Source: Plenodomus lindquistii
Taxonomy: Eukaryota > Ascomycota > Dothideomycetes > Pleosporales > Leptosphaeriaceae
Direction: 5' to 3'
Length of the DNA stretch: 64,000 bases
Assembly: GCA_025504975.1 (NCBI GenBank)
Contig: JANUWI010000004.1
Coordinates: forward strand, 1,054,001-1,118,000
The position numbers were made by a program, and so were the translations under genes. Of this stretch, positions 1 through 13,205 are shown piece by piece. The notes beneath the pieces are model-generated. The model was not told the DNA's origin. It was given only the letters and a program-made list of their open reading frames with translations, and ran no database searches. Position 1 is the stretch's first letter. Each line of letters starts with the position of its first letter.

Positions 1-3000
1 GATTGGAGGGAACCAGAATCGGACGGGCCGAGGCGTGCGTTGTCAGCGCCCTGAACGAACCGGACCGAGCCCTCGCTCTCCCATCTCACCCACCATGGTC
101 CATCCATGACATAGGTCCCAGTCCAACTTGAACAGACCAGCGGTATCCTCTTGAGCGCCAGTCTTGCCTGCGCGGTGTGCGTTTGTCCCGCTGTGACCCT
201 ACATGGATGGATTCGGTCCGCGCCCACCAACCAGGCTCCTCGCCACACCCAGTTCCCATGCGCCGCGCGTGGAATTAACATGTCGCACGAATTTCGTGAT
301 TGGATACGTCTTGGTGGTGGATGCATGGGAGCGGGCTGCTGGCGTGTGTGGCGCACGCGCACACCCTCTTGGTGCCGACTTTCTCACATGACCAGGAGCT
401 TGATGCGGGTATAATGCTCCTCGTTAATTTGCAGGACGCTGCCTGGCCCAGGTGGGATGCTGACACGCATGGTTGGGCTTTCATCTCTGCCGCTGGGTGG
501 TGTGGAGGAACCGCTGCGCTGGGTCCGCTAGGGCCGGCGTGTGGGATGGGCGTGCATGCTGCCATGCTTGCTGCGTCCATGTCTGGCGCATGGGTGTGTC
601 GCTGGGCTTGCGGGCTCGCGGGCTTGCGGTAGGGCTGGGCGAATTGGGTGCTTTGGGTTAGACTTGGGTGGTGCTTTGGGAATCGGTGACATGTCGTATC
701 AGATGAAATGATTAGATTGCGCGTGCTGGCGATGAGGTCGCTTTGCTATAGTAATCCTGCGACTTGTGTTGAAGCTTATTTTGCATGTCGTGCTACAAGC
801 AGCCTCGGCAGCATTGCAACAATTCTATTATGGATGGATGCGTCATGTCTCAGAAGCAATTCATGTCCCTGGTCGTATCTGCCCGATTGATGCTTGTTCG
901 TCTGCCCTCTTGTCTGATGGAATCGGAGTCAAGTCCTGTGGCTGACAAGAGCTCGCTACGACCCGTAGTACTATTAATGCGCATGCTAGATAAGTAATCA
1001 GCGAATGAGCGCCGTTGTGACAATGCCTGCACCGTACAAGTTGGTGACCACAATCTACACCAACAACTTCTCGTATGTGACGGTGCAGAGTTTTCAATGC
1101 TGCGACGAGGTCAGCAACGGGTCAATACTTCCACAAATGTTCCCAACAACTGCCGTGTAGCCTTGAAGAACGATTCACAGAGGGTTACACCTGTTCTTGC
1201 GCAAGCTGGCGCCTCCCAGCACGACATTGCATAAGCGCTGACTGGGGTCGCATTCGCTACCCCTCTGTTGAGCACACGGCATATTGCGACATGGAATGGA
1301 CATGACGGCGCGCAAGAATAGGCCAAGTCTCAAGATGAATGCTCCGCCTTGTGTCTGCTTGGTAAAGGGATCCCTTTGCTGCAATCAAGCCGATCTGTGG
1401 CGCTTGATCCAACTTTGGAGCCGCGCACATCCATCCTTGCTGCTTGGACGACCGTATGTATTACCACATGTAGATGGTGATCGAAGCAAGCAGGTGCTCG
1501 AGAGCGTGCGCCCTCATTGGTGTGGTAGAAAAACACCGTAATAATTGCGTGCATGCGGAGGAAGGCGACAGCGCGTGACATGCAGCCAGGGAGGCGATTC
1601 CCATAACCATGTTGCGCGTGCAGATCCAGTGGAGCAGGTCCATGAAGATGCGGTGTAGCTGTGTACTGTTATGTATATACACGTGTCGAGGGTGGGACAT
1701 GGTGGAGAAGCTGCACTGATGCATGTCCCAACTGCTGCATCGATAAAAATGGTATTTAGCTTCTGTGTGCGTGAATGCTGAAATACCTGTACATCTTCAC
1801 ACTCTGCGCTCAAGCATCGCCAGGAATCCTTGAACCGAAATGATGTCAGGACCCTCTGTTGAGTAAGGTGATCCCGCTGTGCATCGCGACAAGCAACATG
1901 ACTTGAGACAATTCTTACATACGACATGGTCTCATCGGCAGTTGTACTCGGTCAGCAAGGAGTACCACTCTCCTATCAAATGGCATGCCGGGCACTCCGT
2001 CATCAAGGTCGGCCCGAAGAACGTTCGGATCGCGGGTGATACAGCACTCTGCAGTATCGTATCAAGACGCGGCCTCGTGCTGCTGATCTTTGAACATGGC
2101 TTGCATATCTGACAGCCGCGATTCCAGCAGAATGGAACGGTGAGGCGGCCTTGTAGGATTTGTGTGATTGGGAGGGCTTCTGACTCCGGCACCTCAAAAT
2201 CCATGCAGACATCTCCAGCATTGGCTCAGGGTACGTGCCGTAGACAGCGGTCAGCCCGAGGGATGAGCGTTCCGGCCATGACGAATTCATAGACGGCACG
2301 TGGAATCCTGAATCGCAGCATCGGGAATCTCCACACCCACGTGCACTGTCTGTCTCTTGAGTACCAACTGAATCGTACTCTGACAGCTCGTGTCGTTGCA
2401 CGGTGGGCGATGAGTAGAACTGGCGGTGTGAACCTCCGTACACCGACGCGATGTTACTGTTATGTTGGTTGATACTAAAGAGATATGCTTTTTGGTTATG
2501 AGGCGGCAGGCGTACTTATCAATGGCACTACGCACGCGTCCCGCGGCAGCGAATTGCGCAGCGACAGCGCCTACTCTCTGTAAACCGTCCTGGCTTTTTC
2601 TGATTTGCAGCGAATGAGCAGCGCGAAGCTCGAAGTTTTGAGTTAGTGGAGCCGCGTGACCCAAAAAGTGCAAGCTAGAACCGGCCATAAAACCCTATCT
2701 GCAACGGGAGGAGCCTCGCTTGTTTGAGCAGTGGCCAAGTACATATTCTGCATTCGCTCCACAATCTCCATTCGGCATAGTCCGTTCAGTAGATCACGGA
2801 ACCCGCACCTCCTGCCGGACTTCTAGAAGCAATTACATACTGTGATGCTCTATGCCGGCAAATTGGCAATGAATCATCCACTGCCAATCGCGTCTGGAGC
2901 AGCAATGGCGATTCTTAGAGGAATTGCCAAAGAGGAACGTCTAACTTCTAGAACGGTCTACTTCATACTCTCCGTTGGTGCTGGTGTCTAGAGGCTAGGC

Positions 3001-4680
3001 TCGGGGAAACACAACCGCGCACTGAGTTTCTGTCTGTCAATTGAACTTGGGCAACTGGTTCGCACCACGGGTATGACGCCGCCAACGTTGTGCAAGAACA
3101 TCGGTCATGGTCGCAAGCTGGGGATCCCAGTACGACAGGGCCGGACTGGTGTTCATAATCGGGCCGTTCCTGAGAGAGTTTGCACCACACTCGGCTTGGC
3201 ATCGAACGAAAATCAGCCCTCCCCGCGAAATTGGGGTAAGATGGACGGGCACTGCCGCAGGCACTTTCGGCTGGAAGCCTCCGAGTTTGAACGTACACCT
3301 CTATTCTTCCAGCACCTCGCAGTACGCGATTTCGAGCAGACAGGACAAGGTTGTTTCGACTGCGTTAAATGCCAATGCCAGCATGACAAGTTTGGTTGTG
3401 ATGCACATGAACTCTATTTGATCTGCCACATCCCCATCGCCGGTCCGTATCGGAGAGATGCCCGGCGGTGTGCATGCAGAACACCTTTTAGACTTCCGAC
3501 TTAGCGTTTCCGGCGGAGCGGTCGAGGGGCTGAAGGGAATCAGGCTGACGACTATTGTTAGCGGCCACGCGTGTGGCATGCAAAAATCATGCGACTTTTC
3601 GCATGCAATCGAACCAGTGGCCGTTTAGCAGTAGAGCCGCCTTTGCTAGGGGGCTTTGGCTAACCTTCTAGAGAATCGTCACTTCGTGAACTTCTTCGTG
3701 AGGTTTTCCGTGTAGCGTCTCGACTCTCAGCATACTCTAGATTCCGCTCCAGATTCAAGTCTAGGGTCAAGCAGCCTCTCGGGGAAGTGGAAAACCAAGC
3801 CCGGTTTATGATCTGCAATTTGCTGAACACGGACAACTTTTCATTCGTTGTCGGAGACGGCGTAGCAGAGTGCTTACCGTAAAGGCTATCGACTTCGTGA
3901 CCAACCATGATATCAGAGCACATCTGACAACTCGGGAGGAAAGAAATTGTCTGGACAACCCTCGTCATTCGCAGGTTGAGAGTCGACACTGCCACACGCT
4001 AGACCCGTGCACCTTAAAAAAGCCAAGAACGTGGACCGTTTGCAAGTCGTTGATGCCAAGACCGTTCAACCGTCCTGGGCTAGTTTGTTCGTAGTTTTCT
4101 TGTGTTGGTTATACTACCCTTGACTGGAAAGCCGGAACGTGCTAGTTTGGTAATGATGATTGGCAGGATGCCTGTCGATTGCAGGAATGCAGTCGTCTTT
4201 TCTGAAAATTTGGTCCGTTTTCAATGTATCCATTGAAGGGGTCGTGCTGAGGGTGTCGACTATAACCAACCATGCATGAGGCACGATCGCAAATAAATGT
4301 ATACGCAAAGTCCTGGACAAACTCTGCTCCATGGGATAGTTGTGTGCTGGCCCATTCTGATGGAGGCGCAAAGTACATTACAATTGTAAATCTGAGCCGC
4401 ATATTGACCTGTTGGGGTATGCTAACAATTTGGTAGTAATTATCAAGGGCTATCCGTGAGGATGGGATAATCTAAATGCCGAGTCGGTGAAAGCGTCGCC
4501 TACAGAAAAGAATAAGGATGCCGTACAAGAATCGAGGTCGAGGCGGGCCTCGGGGTATATCGCACATTATAGCTGCATAGCTATTGAAAAGTTCAACTTG
4601 GCCGCCAATACAAGATGCAGTTTCGAACAGGTAAAAGGAAACAGAGAAACTCTGGTCAAGATAGAATCAACGATGAACTC
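1..4680. other. Gene-free stretch, left end of window
   Basis: No convincing gene is visible here. Open frames are short, lie on both strands, often begin at non-ATG codons, and show no recognisable domain. A minus-strand stretch around 3037-3579 reads slightly more protein-like in two adjacent frames and might be a decayed gene (see findings). The last few hundred bases are the 3' flank of the bZIP gene that ends at 4681. Confidence 0.6.
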
Positions 4681-6240
4681 TCAACGAGACTGGCTTTGAG
4701 CTGAGGCCCAGCGACGATCATCGAAACAGCCTGGTTCGGCAGCAAACTGGTCACGATATGACGGTCGCTCTGAGGGTGACTGGTGCGGACCCGACTGGTG
4801 CCCCTGTTGCTGAGGTGCGTAATGGGGTACTGGAGAAGCAGATTGGCCTTGTGCAGCGTGCGCCGAGGCGGAGACTGAGCCAGCTTGAGCAGCAGCAGCA
4901 GGTGCAGGGCCTGAAGGCGGCTGGTAATTGCTGGTTCGTCTCCGAACATTGCGCTCCTCCTCGTATGCTTCCTCATCGTCATAATCTCCGTATGAACCAT
5001 CCGAACCAAGGCCGTCGGTAGAAGAAGGGCCCAATGAGGGGGCCACTGAGATACGTCTTAGTCGGGGTGAAGGTGGCCTTGCGTAATGCCTTTCGGGATG
5101 TGGCTGTTGGAAGACAATAGCTTTGAAGTAGTCCCGCTCGCGTCGATAGTACTCTGCGTCTTCAACGGCATCGCGCACTTGCTGTTCGAGCCTGTTGATA
5201 CTCATCGACGCCTCCCGTTCCTTTTCTTTGCGTCTAGCGCGGAATCGAGCAGATGCACCGGCATTGCGTCTCCTTTTCTCGTCGGCAACCTTGGACGCAG
5301 CTTGTACATCGACAGGTATCTGTACCGGGTGGCCATGGTGACTCTTGATAGTCATCAGTTGTATGCTGCTTTGGCTGGATGGTGCCATGGAAATCATGCT
5401 ATTACGTTCGGTCTCCATGGGTATCGAACCATGTCTCGAAACGTGCATATGACCAGAATGCGTTTGACTGTTTTGCGACTCGTACTGACTAGATGCTACT
5501 GAGGCGGCCTGGCTATACGGAGAGTATTGGGTGATTGGACTTGCGCTTCCCGACTGAGGGAAACTGATGCTTGGGCGTCGGATCTCCGCTTTGCGAACCA
5601 TGTTGGGTGGTGGGGTTGGGGCCGTGGGTGGCATTGCAGGAAAGTATGAAGGGCGGCCACCCACAGGAGGAGTGGGTAACGCTGGCTGCAAGGTCATCGG
5701 CTCGGATGGACGGGTGTTGGCAGTCAAGAATGGCGATTGATGAGCGTCAATTGTACCCGTTGGTGCATTAAGCAGACCATGACTCTGCGTCCTATGCAGC
5801 TTTGGTGACTTTGGGCTTAGTATGTGCCGCATAGACGGTCTGCTGGGAGGGTGGAACGAGGTATGTGTGTTACGTTCTTCTTGAGTGGAGTCTACACTCG
5901 TCGGCCGGCTAATCGGCGGAAGACTTTGAGAATGGTGCAGGTCAACAGGCGAGGAAGATTCCATCTGTGAGGCACTTCGTCTTCTACCAGCGTGCTCCCC
6001 TAGCTCTGCCTCTGGATTCAGCATCGAGTGTACACCGAAGGGATTGCCAAGCCTTCGATCAGAAGGAGTGGGTGGAGTTTTGGACAGCTGGCGTAGTGGT
6101 GGCAGCGAAACTGGAGGGTTGACTGGGCCATCTCGTGGACTGTTCCTGTATGGCGGTTGCATGGGCGGATAACTTCGTATGGGTGATGTTTGAGACATCG
6201 AGTGCCCCGGACGAGCACCGGGATCCAGCGCGGTGGACAT
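4681..6240 (-). CDS. bZIP transcription factor
   Basis: Predicted nuclear DNA-binding regulator of 519 residues with no intron. The frame stays open upstream to 6546, but the first good ATG is at 6240 (protein begins MSTALDPGARPG); the upstream part lacks an ATG and is probably leader. Residues about 319-375 carry a basic-leucine zipper. The basic region contains KRRRNAGASARFRARRKEKE with the family N-x7-R signature, followed by a short heptad region (INRLEQQVRDAVEDAEYYRRERDYF). The rest is low complexity, rich in Ser, Pro and Gln, with an acidic patch (YGDYDDEEAYEEE) near the C-terminus, typical of activation or disordered regions. The basic region resembles the fungal Cys-3/MetR-like class, but I cannot assign an orthologue. 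The gene-free 7 kb on its 5' side could hold regulatory DNA. Confidence 0.88.
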   Translation of the reverse strand: MSTALDPGARPGHSMSQTSPIRSYPPMQPPYRNSPRDGPVNPPVSLPPLRQLSKTPPTPSDRRLGNPFGVHSMLNPEAELGEHAGRRRSASQMESSSPVDLHHSQSLPPISRPTSVDSTQEERNTHTSFHPPSRPSMRHILSPKSPKLHRTQSHGLLNAPTGTIDAHQSPFLTANTRPSEPMTLQPALPTPPVGGRPSYFPAMPPTAPTPPPNMVRKAEIRRPSISFPQSGSASPITQYSPYSQAASVASSQYESQNSQTHSGHMHVSRHGSIPMETERNSMISMAPSSQSSIQLMTIKSHHGHPVQIPVDVQAASKVADEKRRRNAGASARFRARRKEKEREASMSINRLEQQVRDAVEDAEYYRRERDYFKAIVFQQPHPERHYARPPSPRLRRISVAPSLGPSSTDGLGSDGSYGDYDDEEAYEEERNVRRRTSNYQPPSGPAPAAAAQAGSVSASAHAAQGQSASPVPHYAPQQQGHQSGPHQSPSERPSYRDQFAAEPGCFDDRRWASAQSQSR

Positions 6241-9200
6241 GAGGACACAATCCTCAGAGCCCCCTTGACCACGTTGGCCTAACCATGGAAGGCTGGGTTT
6301 GTAGTCGTTGGTATATGGTGAAGTGAGAGAAGACGGAAACCGATGTGAGTAGTGAGAGTGAGGGGCTTGAAGAGCGGGGAGAGTTTGGGTAGCCAGCGTG
6401 ATGCACTGCTTGGGTCGTCGGAGAGACAACCCGTTGAAGATTTCGGGAGTGGTGATAGAGAATCTGGAAAGGCAACAAATGATGGGCCTGTAACCAGCAC
6501 CAGATCTTGTGTAAGCCTGGAAGACAAGGCAATGAGGAGATTCCAAGATGAATGCTCAGGGCAAGTGGGGGCAAATCGCCATGCTATACCAGGTATAAAC
6601 AACTGACAGCCACCAGAGCAAGGCTGGAAATCCGTGGACAGAATGAAGCGTTGGAGGAATGAAGCTGCAGTGCTCAGGAACTGGTCAAGGGTTTGGAGTC
6701 GAGATATGCGACGCCCGCAATCGGCAGTGGTCGCGCCAGGATCCCGGTGTGATATAAGAATTTGCGGTGTACTGGTCGGAGGATCGCTGCCCAGCCAGCA
6801 GCAAATCATGGCAGCGTGCAACTGCCCCTGTCCGCGTCTGGCCATGTTGCGCGAGACGAAGGGCAGCATGTACATCATGCCTTGTCGGCGCCTTTGGATG
6901 CGCTAGGGCGGCCATCTCACCGGCTAGGATATGCTGGCTTACCTGCGCACGCACGTCTTCGCACTACTGCACGCTGCATGGTGGACAGTGACGATGCGCG
7001 GAAGCGGCAGACCTGGTTATCCCCCCCCACCGCAGGAGCGCGCACCTTGCAGCCAAGCATAGCCGTGGTCGGCGCCCAAAGCGACGTATGCGCAAGTCAT
7101 GGCGACCGCACCCTGCCCTGCAGCTCCAGAGCTGGCCCGCGGGAAACTGTCCGAAATCATCGCCTTCGCCCTGTCATTCCGGTGCAGTTAGCTGGGCGCT
7201 TGGGCGCCACAACGCGTGCCGTGGCTGGCGGCACTTGAGTCTTGCAACCGTCCTCGAGCCCTCGCTGCTGCTGGTGCTGGGCATGTGGCGGGCGGGGCAC
7301 CAAAGTGTGATGCGCACGCCCACGTCTCATCGTGTAGCCTAGCACGTCCTTGCCGCTCACAAGAAATCAAATGAACTATCCGTTTTTCTTCTTCTTTGCG
7401 CCCCCATTGGCGGCGCGCTATCATTGCAACATCTTGCAATGTGCCGTATGTGCCTCGCACGCTGTATGTACGTCTGTAAGGTTTACAAACGACACGCTAC
7501 ACGCAAGCCAGATGTTGTCTGCGGACGTGGTCGCGTATGTTTGAGAGCCATGCCAGAACGATCATAACAGCAACGCCGACGCTGCATGTATCAAAGCTTC
7601 CGTGGAGTCGTTGCGTGGGGGTTCGTTTCAAGGCCACCTGACGTATGTATGTACAGCATGCACGGTAGCCCAGCAATCAACGCGTGGTACATGATCAGAT
7701 GGATGACAACATGTTCAGGCGCGATCCATAGGTACGCTTGTGCTCTACAGGTTCCAGTCACCAGTGGTATGTATCCGCACACGGTGGGGGTGGCCTGGTC
7801 ACCTGCTGGGGCTAGGGCCCTCAATGAGGCAGATTGCCTTTTTGCTGGACAAGCACATCCGAAACTTGTTGAGCGGCGAATCTCTTTCCCGTTTATTCGC
7901 AACCATAATTCATGACCGCGACATGGGCGAAGTCATCATGCCGTTCACTTTCCAAAGACAGGAGAGTCACGGCATTGTCCGCCAAAACGTGGCCTGTGCC
8001 GAGTGCCCTGCAGGAGGTTGAGCTCTCCACAAAGCCTTGTAGACGGAGCATCGCGACGCCTCCGCAAGCCTTGGATTGGCTGATGGACTTATTGCAGCCG
8101 AACGATTGTGTCAATCGCATTGGCTGATGCGCCAAAGAACAGGGTCAGAAGGCGGTACATATCCGCAAGATCCATAGATCGCCCACTTCTTCGTCTGGCT
8201 TCTGGGTTGCAAGACGTTATGGGTGACATGTTGGCTAGCTGAGTCAACCCACAATGTACCTGCAGGGCCCCCCCACTAGTACGGTTCAAGTCAGTGTCGA
8301 AGCCTGAAGGGTGCGGATGGTCTTGACCAGCAGGTAGCTCGGCTGTCCTTCCGGGAATGTCGCTGCGCGCATATGCCCCAATGCGTTATCTCTAGGCTCA
8401 TCCACGCCTTGGTGGGCACAGAGCGATGGGTCACTTGGGTGTTTTGTGGAGGCAAAATTGACTGAAACGTCGTAGCCTGCATCCAGTGCCGTGGTCAAGA
8501 CGGCGCCATGGATTGATCTGAGCACATCGGTTGGCTGCTCATCTCCACGAGTCCCGGTTCCAGACTGTCGGTTGCGCGGCTGACCACGGTATCCAGGCCA
8601 GCTCGCCTCGGCTTGCACGGTCACGTCACCAGTCTGTCAATCTACACAGTAAGGCTTTAGAGCGATCAAATGGTGATGGCTGAGTGCCGCCGCGGACGGC
8701 TCTCGCGCGGCCCCGTTGAAAAAGTTCGTTCGCCAGTCTCAAACCAGTACGTGTTACCGGCGCGATGAGCCATATCCATGGCGACCCGGCAGACGTCTGG
8801 CAAGCTTCAGAGTGCATTTTTGTCGTGTTCACGTTTCGAGATGTACTGTCGGCAGCCTCCATGTGGTGTGTAGCACATGCGCATCGACCTGCATCACAGT
8901 TCTCAACAGCTGAGATGATTATTGTTAAAACTGTCTCTGGAGTGTTAGCAAAAGCCATGCCGCAGACCCAAGCTAGGTGTACTGCTCCAGTGAATGATTC
9001 ACCGATGGTAGCGCCGCATAAAACCGACTAGTTGGGCATATCCGGAGCCTCGGCCGACTGGGTAACGTATCTTCAAATGTGAAAAGGGTGTCCTGACTCC
9101 GGTTGTCACCTACACCTAGGTGTAGATGCGGCCATGGTGTTGTGGGGAGGGTGGGATGTGAAGCGACAAGATGTTTTGGTGCGTCATCGTTGAAAGAGGC

Positions 9201-12200
9201 AGGAGCGAGCGGCGAATAAGGGTCCAACCCAACTTCACTTAGCAACGCTCTCGAGTCCCACTACGCTCTTCCGACAACGCAACTCCGGTTCGACATCTTC
9301 CTCGTATTACCTTTCTCTGTGCCGCACAAAATATGGATAGAGCAACACTAACGGCTACTGCAGATCTTCGGATCATCTTCCATATGGTGCCTTGGACCCA
9401 TGACAATTTCCCAACTGGGGCCGCTTCGCATCCGAAACACGTCGGATGGCGACCTGGTCTCCAATGCAATACATGTACTTTGTAGGTACACGGACTGGGC
9501 TTGCGATCACTGTGAGTTCAATGTAAACATCTTAGAGCCCAGTCCTACTATGTCAGCTGGGACGCAGCCACTACGAGTCTTTGATGTGTACGGACTGGCT
9601 CAAGGGATCAGGATCAGGCCCTTTGCGATAAGACTTCCCCACGTTTCGCGTCTCTGTTGGGCTCATATCGCTTCAATTCTACCCAACTGCTAGCTTCGGA
9701 ACGTAAAGCTACAGCCAGCCGTTTACGAGATGCTGTTCTACTCAATGGACGCAACACTAAGCACTTTTAAACGTTCAGATGCTAACGGGCCTCACTCCTG
9801 CAATATTAACAGATTCAATCTCAAGAGTCAGCCTCTTCCGGCGTTATGCAGTTACATAGGAGTGTGCGCAGTTCCAATACGGCCATACAATTCCATACCT
9901 ACAACGCGTGAGTGGTTTAGCTAAAACGAGCGCATGAACGGCTTCTTCGCAATAGTGACATGAGCCGTTCTCAGCACACTAACCCCTACGGTCATAGATA
10001 GATACCCAAAGAGTACAATTCAAGAACCTAACTTGGCGCTAGTGTGGATCGCTCCCTATTTGGTACGACTTAGAACCTTACGACTCTCGCGGGCGGAGAA
10101 CAGCGCTGAGCACAAGCGGTGGACAACGAACGATCTAGACCACCTGTTAACTTGTGCAGAAGCTTTCGCCAGACCGTAACGGAACGTTTATCACGGTGAT
10201 CGACAGAGCGCAGTAAGCCCGCGAAAGCGCCTTGTGAAGCACAAGACTCAATCGCCCAATTGAGATGTCAAGGATTAGGCGTTATTTTTTCGGAACAGTT
10301 GGAATTGGAGAAAAACCCTGCTTAATCACCAATGATGAAAGTTTGCGAGCAGAAATGCACACACATCGACTCGAAAAAACTCAGCATTGCAGCACACGTT
10401 CAAGTCACTGCACTAGTATGCGGTCTGACGGGCCGCGGAATTATACGTATGTTCCCCCCGTAATTCCTAACTGCCAATCCTACCTGTTGAGGACTCAAAT
10501 TAAGCACATTCTCATCTTCGTTCGAAAAGCACTGTTTCGCGAAGGGTTACATCTTCTGTCTAACCTGGATCGGCACTCACTCCACAGTGAGCTCCCATAG
10601 GCTATCCAGTTGATTCACGGGGTACAGGGGTCACATGCGTCGCTGCTTTCGGCCCTTTTTGCTTGTCTGTGGAGAAGAAAATATTTGCTCGACATGGCAA
10701 CGCTTGCACAAGTCAACTTCGTTAAGAGCGGGAATCATCCATGTGTTTAGCGTGGAAAGGTCGTGCAAATACTCAAAGGTTTAAACAGGAACTTGCTCGA
10801 CCTCCTCTCACACTATTAGGATCTCGAATGACGCTCTTCGGTCAGCCTACCTTGGGATTTACGGGTTCTGTAGTATGCAAGTGCGAGGTACTGGCAACTT
10901 CCAAGACTCTCCTCCGAGAATGGCCCGAAGACTGACACGCAGCTCGAAACGATCTTTCAATTTGTGATAGCGCATCACATCTCGGTCAACATCAGACCAT
11001 CACGCAGCAAGACAGCATGCCATTGTTCGCTTACTCCAATGCATTATCTACAGTTGCTGGAGATGTTATCAGTGGACAGCCAACGAAATTTGCATGCAAC
11101 TTCTTGAACGCCGCGAATCGGCTGAAAGCCTGTGCTACCCTGCAAGATCAATAGCTCTTCTTGACTTTCTTTCACCGCTACTCAGATCGAGTCATCCCAA
11201 CACTTTACTGCCAACAGTTGTTCAAGACGCTATTGCACTTCGATCTCGGAGTGCAACCTTGATGCATTTCGCTGGCTATCTTGGGTATTGCATGCGGACC
11301 GAAGGTCCCTCCCTCAACATAGCCAGCCAATACATGAGTCTAAATATGTATCACGAAATCCGTTGCTGATATATGCCAGCGGTGTTGGGAATACATACGT
11401 TAAGCTCTGTTCTCCACATTGGTCGAAACTTGATAACATCGCTACCCGCGATAATCCCAAAAACGCTCCTCCACCTGATCTGCGATGTTGGTGCAAACTG
11501 ACCCGGCAATCTATTCGAATCGAGTCAAACCCAAATACCTGATGTGCGGCTCTAATATCACTTTGTGCGACCATATTTGGGCCATTCCCTCCGCCATAAC
11601 CCCACTCGTTGCTTGTCTCCTCCTGGTCTCCAACGCTTGCACCATGATTCCCGCCCTGTGGCGCACCACATCCTGCCATCCTCCCTTCTGAAACGTCGCA
11701 TGCATGCTCGGATCTGCCACCTGGCCTATCAGGTAATGTCAAGATCCTTCCAGTACCACCCTTCTATTGCGTATATCCGTTCCTCCAGACGGCTATCACA
11801 CTTTCCGCGGAAAGAAGGTTCCTTGACGCTGTCCAGTCTGCCGTGCATGTTGCATGTAGCGCCAGACAGGCATACAACGCTGTTCGTGCGTACCGGTCCA
11901 ATTTACCACTGCCTCGGGTGCGCCCAATCGTTAAACCCTCATTGCTCGGGATTGCTGCCCGAGAAAAGGAGTAAAACTCCAAGCCCACGGCGTAGGCGAC
12001 TTGCATCTCGGTGATGAAGACAATGGCGGGGGCAGCTGTTGCAATTGATGAGTTCCCCGCTCTTATGGAACAAAGCAATTGTCAGATCATCAGGTGCACG
12101 AACGATGCGATGCGCCGCGTACTTCGGTTGCATCGTGCTCTCGGACTTGCGGGGTCACGGCGCTGTTGCGGTCAGGAACAGGATTGGTGGAGGAAGGGAG

Positions 12201-13205
12201 CCTCCTTTCATAGGGCTGGTCTTCGGCCATGGCCCAGCGGGGTAAACATCCGGGCGAACGGTGTTTACAAGATCCCAAGCGTTACTGTAAAGTATGAGGG
12301 AATCCTTATCTCAACCTCCCCTGCAATGGCGGATGTCACTTCCACTGTATGACCGTACAGGAGGGCCACTGGCCCACTTCCCTGTCTTGGTCATCTCGCC
12401 GCGGTATTTTAGATGCATCTTGAAATCCACGGGACTAACAAGCATATCATGAATCCATGTAGGCTGTTACCAGCTGCGAGAAACTTGGCTCGAAGTTCAG
12501 CCTCATTTCTACAAGATCTTGTGCGCGTCACAACAAGCCAATCGTCAATACAGGCTGGGTGATTATGGGTACATGATGACTTGGCTTGATTGTAACGCTA
12601 CGATAGTTTGCGACATCTCCCGACTGGTTCTCAGGAGATTTTAATCGTCCAATTGGGTCTCTTCGCCGAGTTGCATTGATAAAGCTCCGGCGGTGTAGCC
12701 TCTATGTTTGAGTCAAGAACAGTATGTCGTACATGGCAATCGCGATCAGTCATCATATTATGTATGCTTACAGAGTCATGGTATGTTACTAATCAAGCAG
12801 CACGGTACAGGGTATTTGGACGTCGGTCAGCAGCCCTGTTAGAGTTTGGCGGGTTAAACAGTCAGAAAACTGCTCGTCTAGGATGCTGATTTGTTGAACT
12901 CTGTTCAGGATGCGAACGGACGTACGGATATCCTGTACATACTGGACTCAAGTGGAGTGATGATGAGATGGGAGACCAAAGGACGTTACAAAAGCCGTGA
13001 AGAACAACGACTGGTCCACAGAATAACATTCTGTGGATATGAGAGGAGAAATTTATACATAGGCTGTATGATTCAACAGGGAACAATGGTTGACAATTGG
13101 CTCGGATCGTTTGTAAAGACAGTCCGTTTTGACACGCGTCTCCATGTCGCCGTAAAGCAGTCTGTCTATCCTGAGGTGAGAAGCCTTGAGCAGTTTCAAA
13201 CCTAG
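6241..13205. other. Long gene-free stretch upstream of bZIP gene
   Basis: Nearly 7 kb without a convincing gene. The first several hundred bases should be promoter and 5' leader of the minus-strand bZIP gene; a 199-codon minus-strand frame at 6279-6878 overlaps that leader and is not protein-like. Two adjacent minus-strand frames at 8286-8624 and 8626-8958 look faintly like fragments of a dehydrogenase but are interrupted. The stretch 9.7-11.6 kb is dense in stops in all frames. No transposon ends, tandem repeats or tRNA were recognised. Confidence 0.55.

Noticed and set aside
6279..6878. 199-codon minus-strand frame upstream of the bZIP gene
   Set aside because: Overlaps the bZIP leader in another frame, with no recognisable domain.
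8286..8958. Two minus-strand frames faintly like a short-chain dehydrogenase
   Set aside because: Only a vague resemblance at LRLANELFQRG; no cofactor motif or catalytic residues could be lined up.
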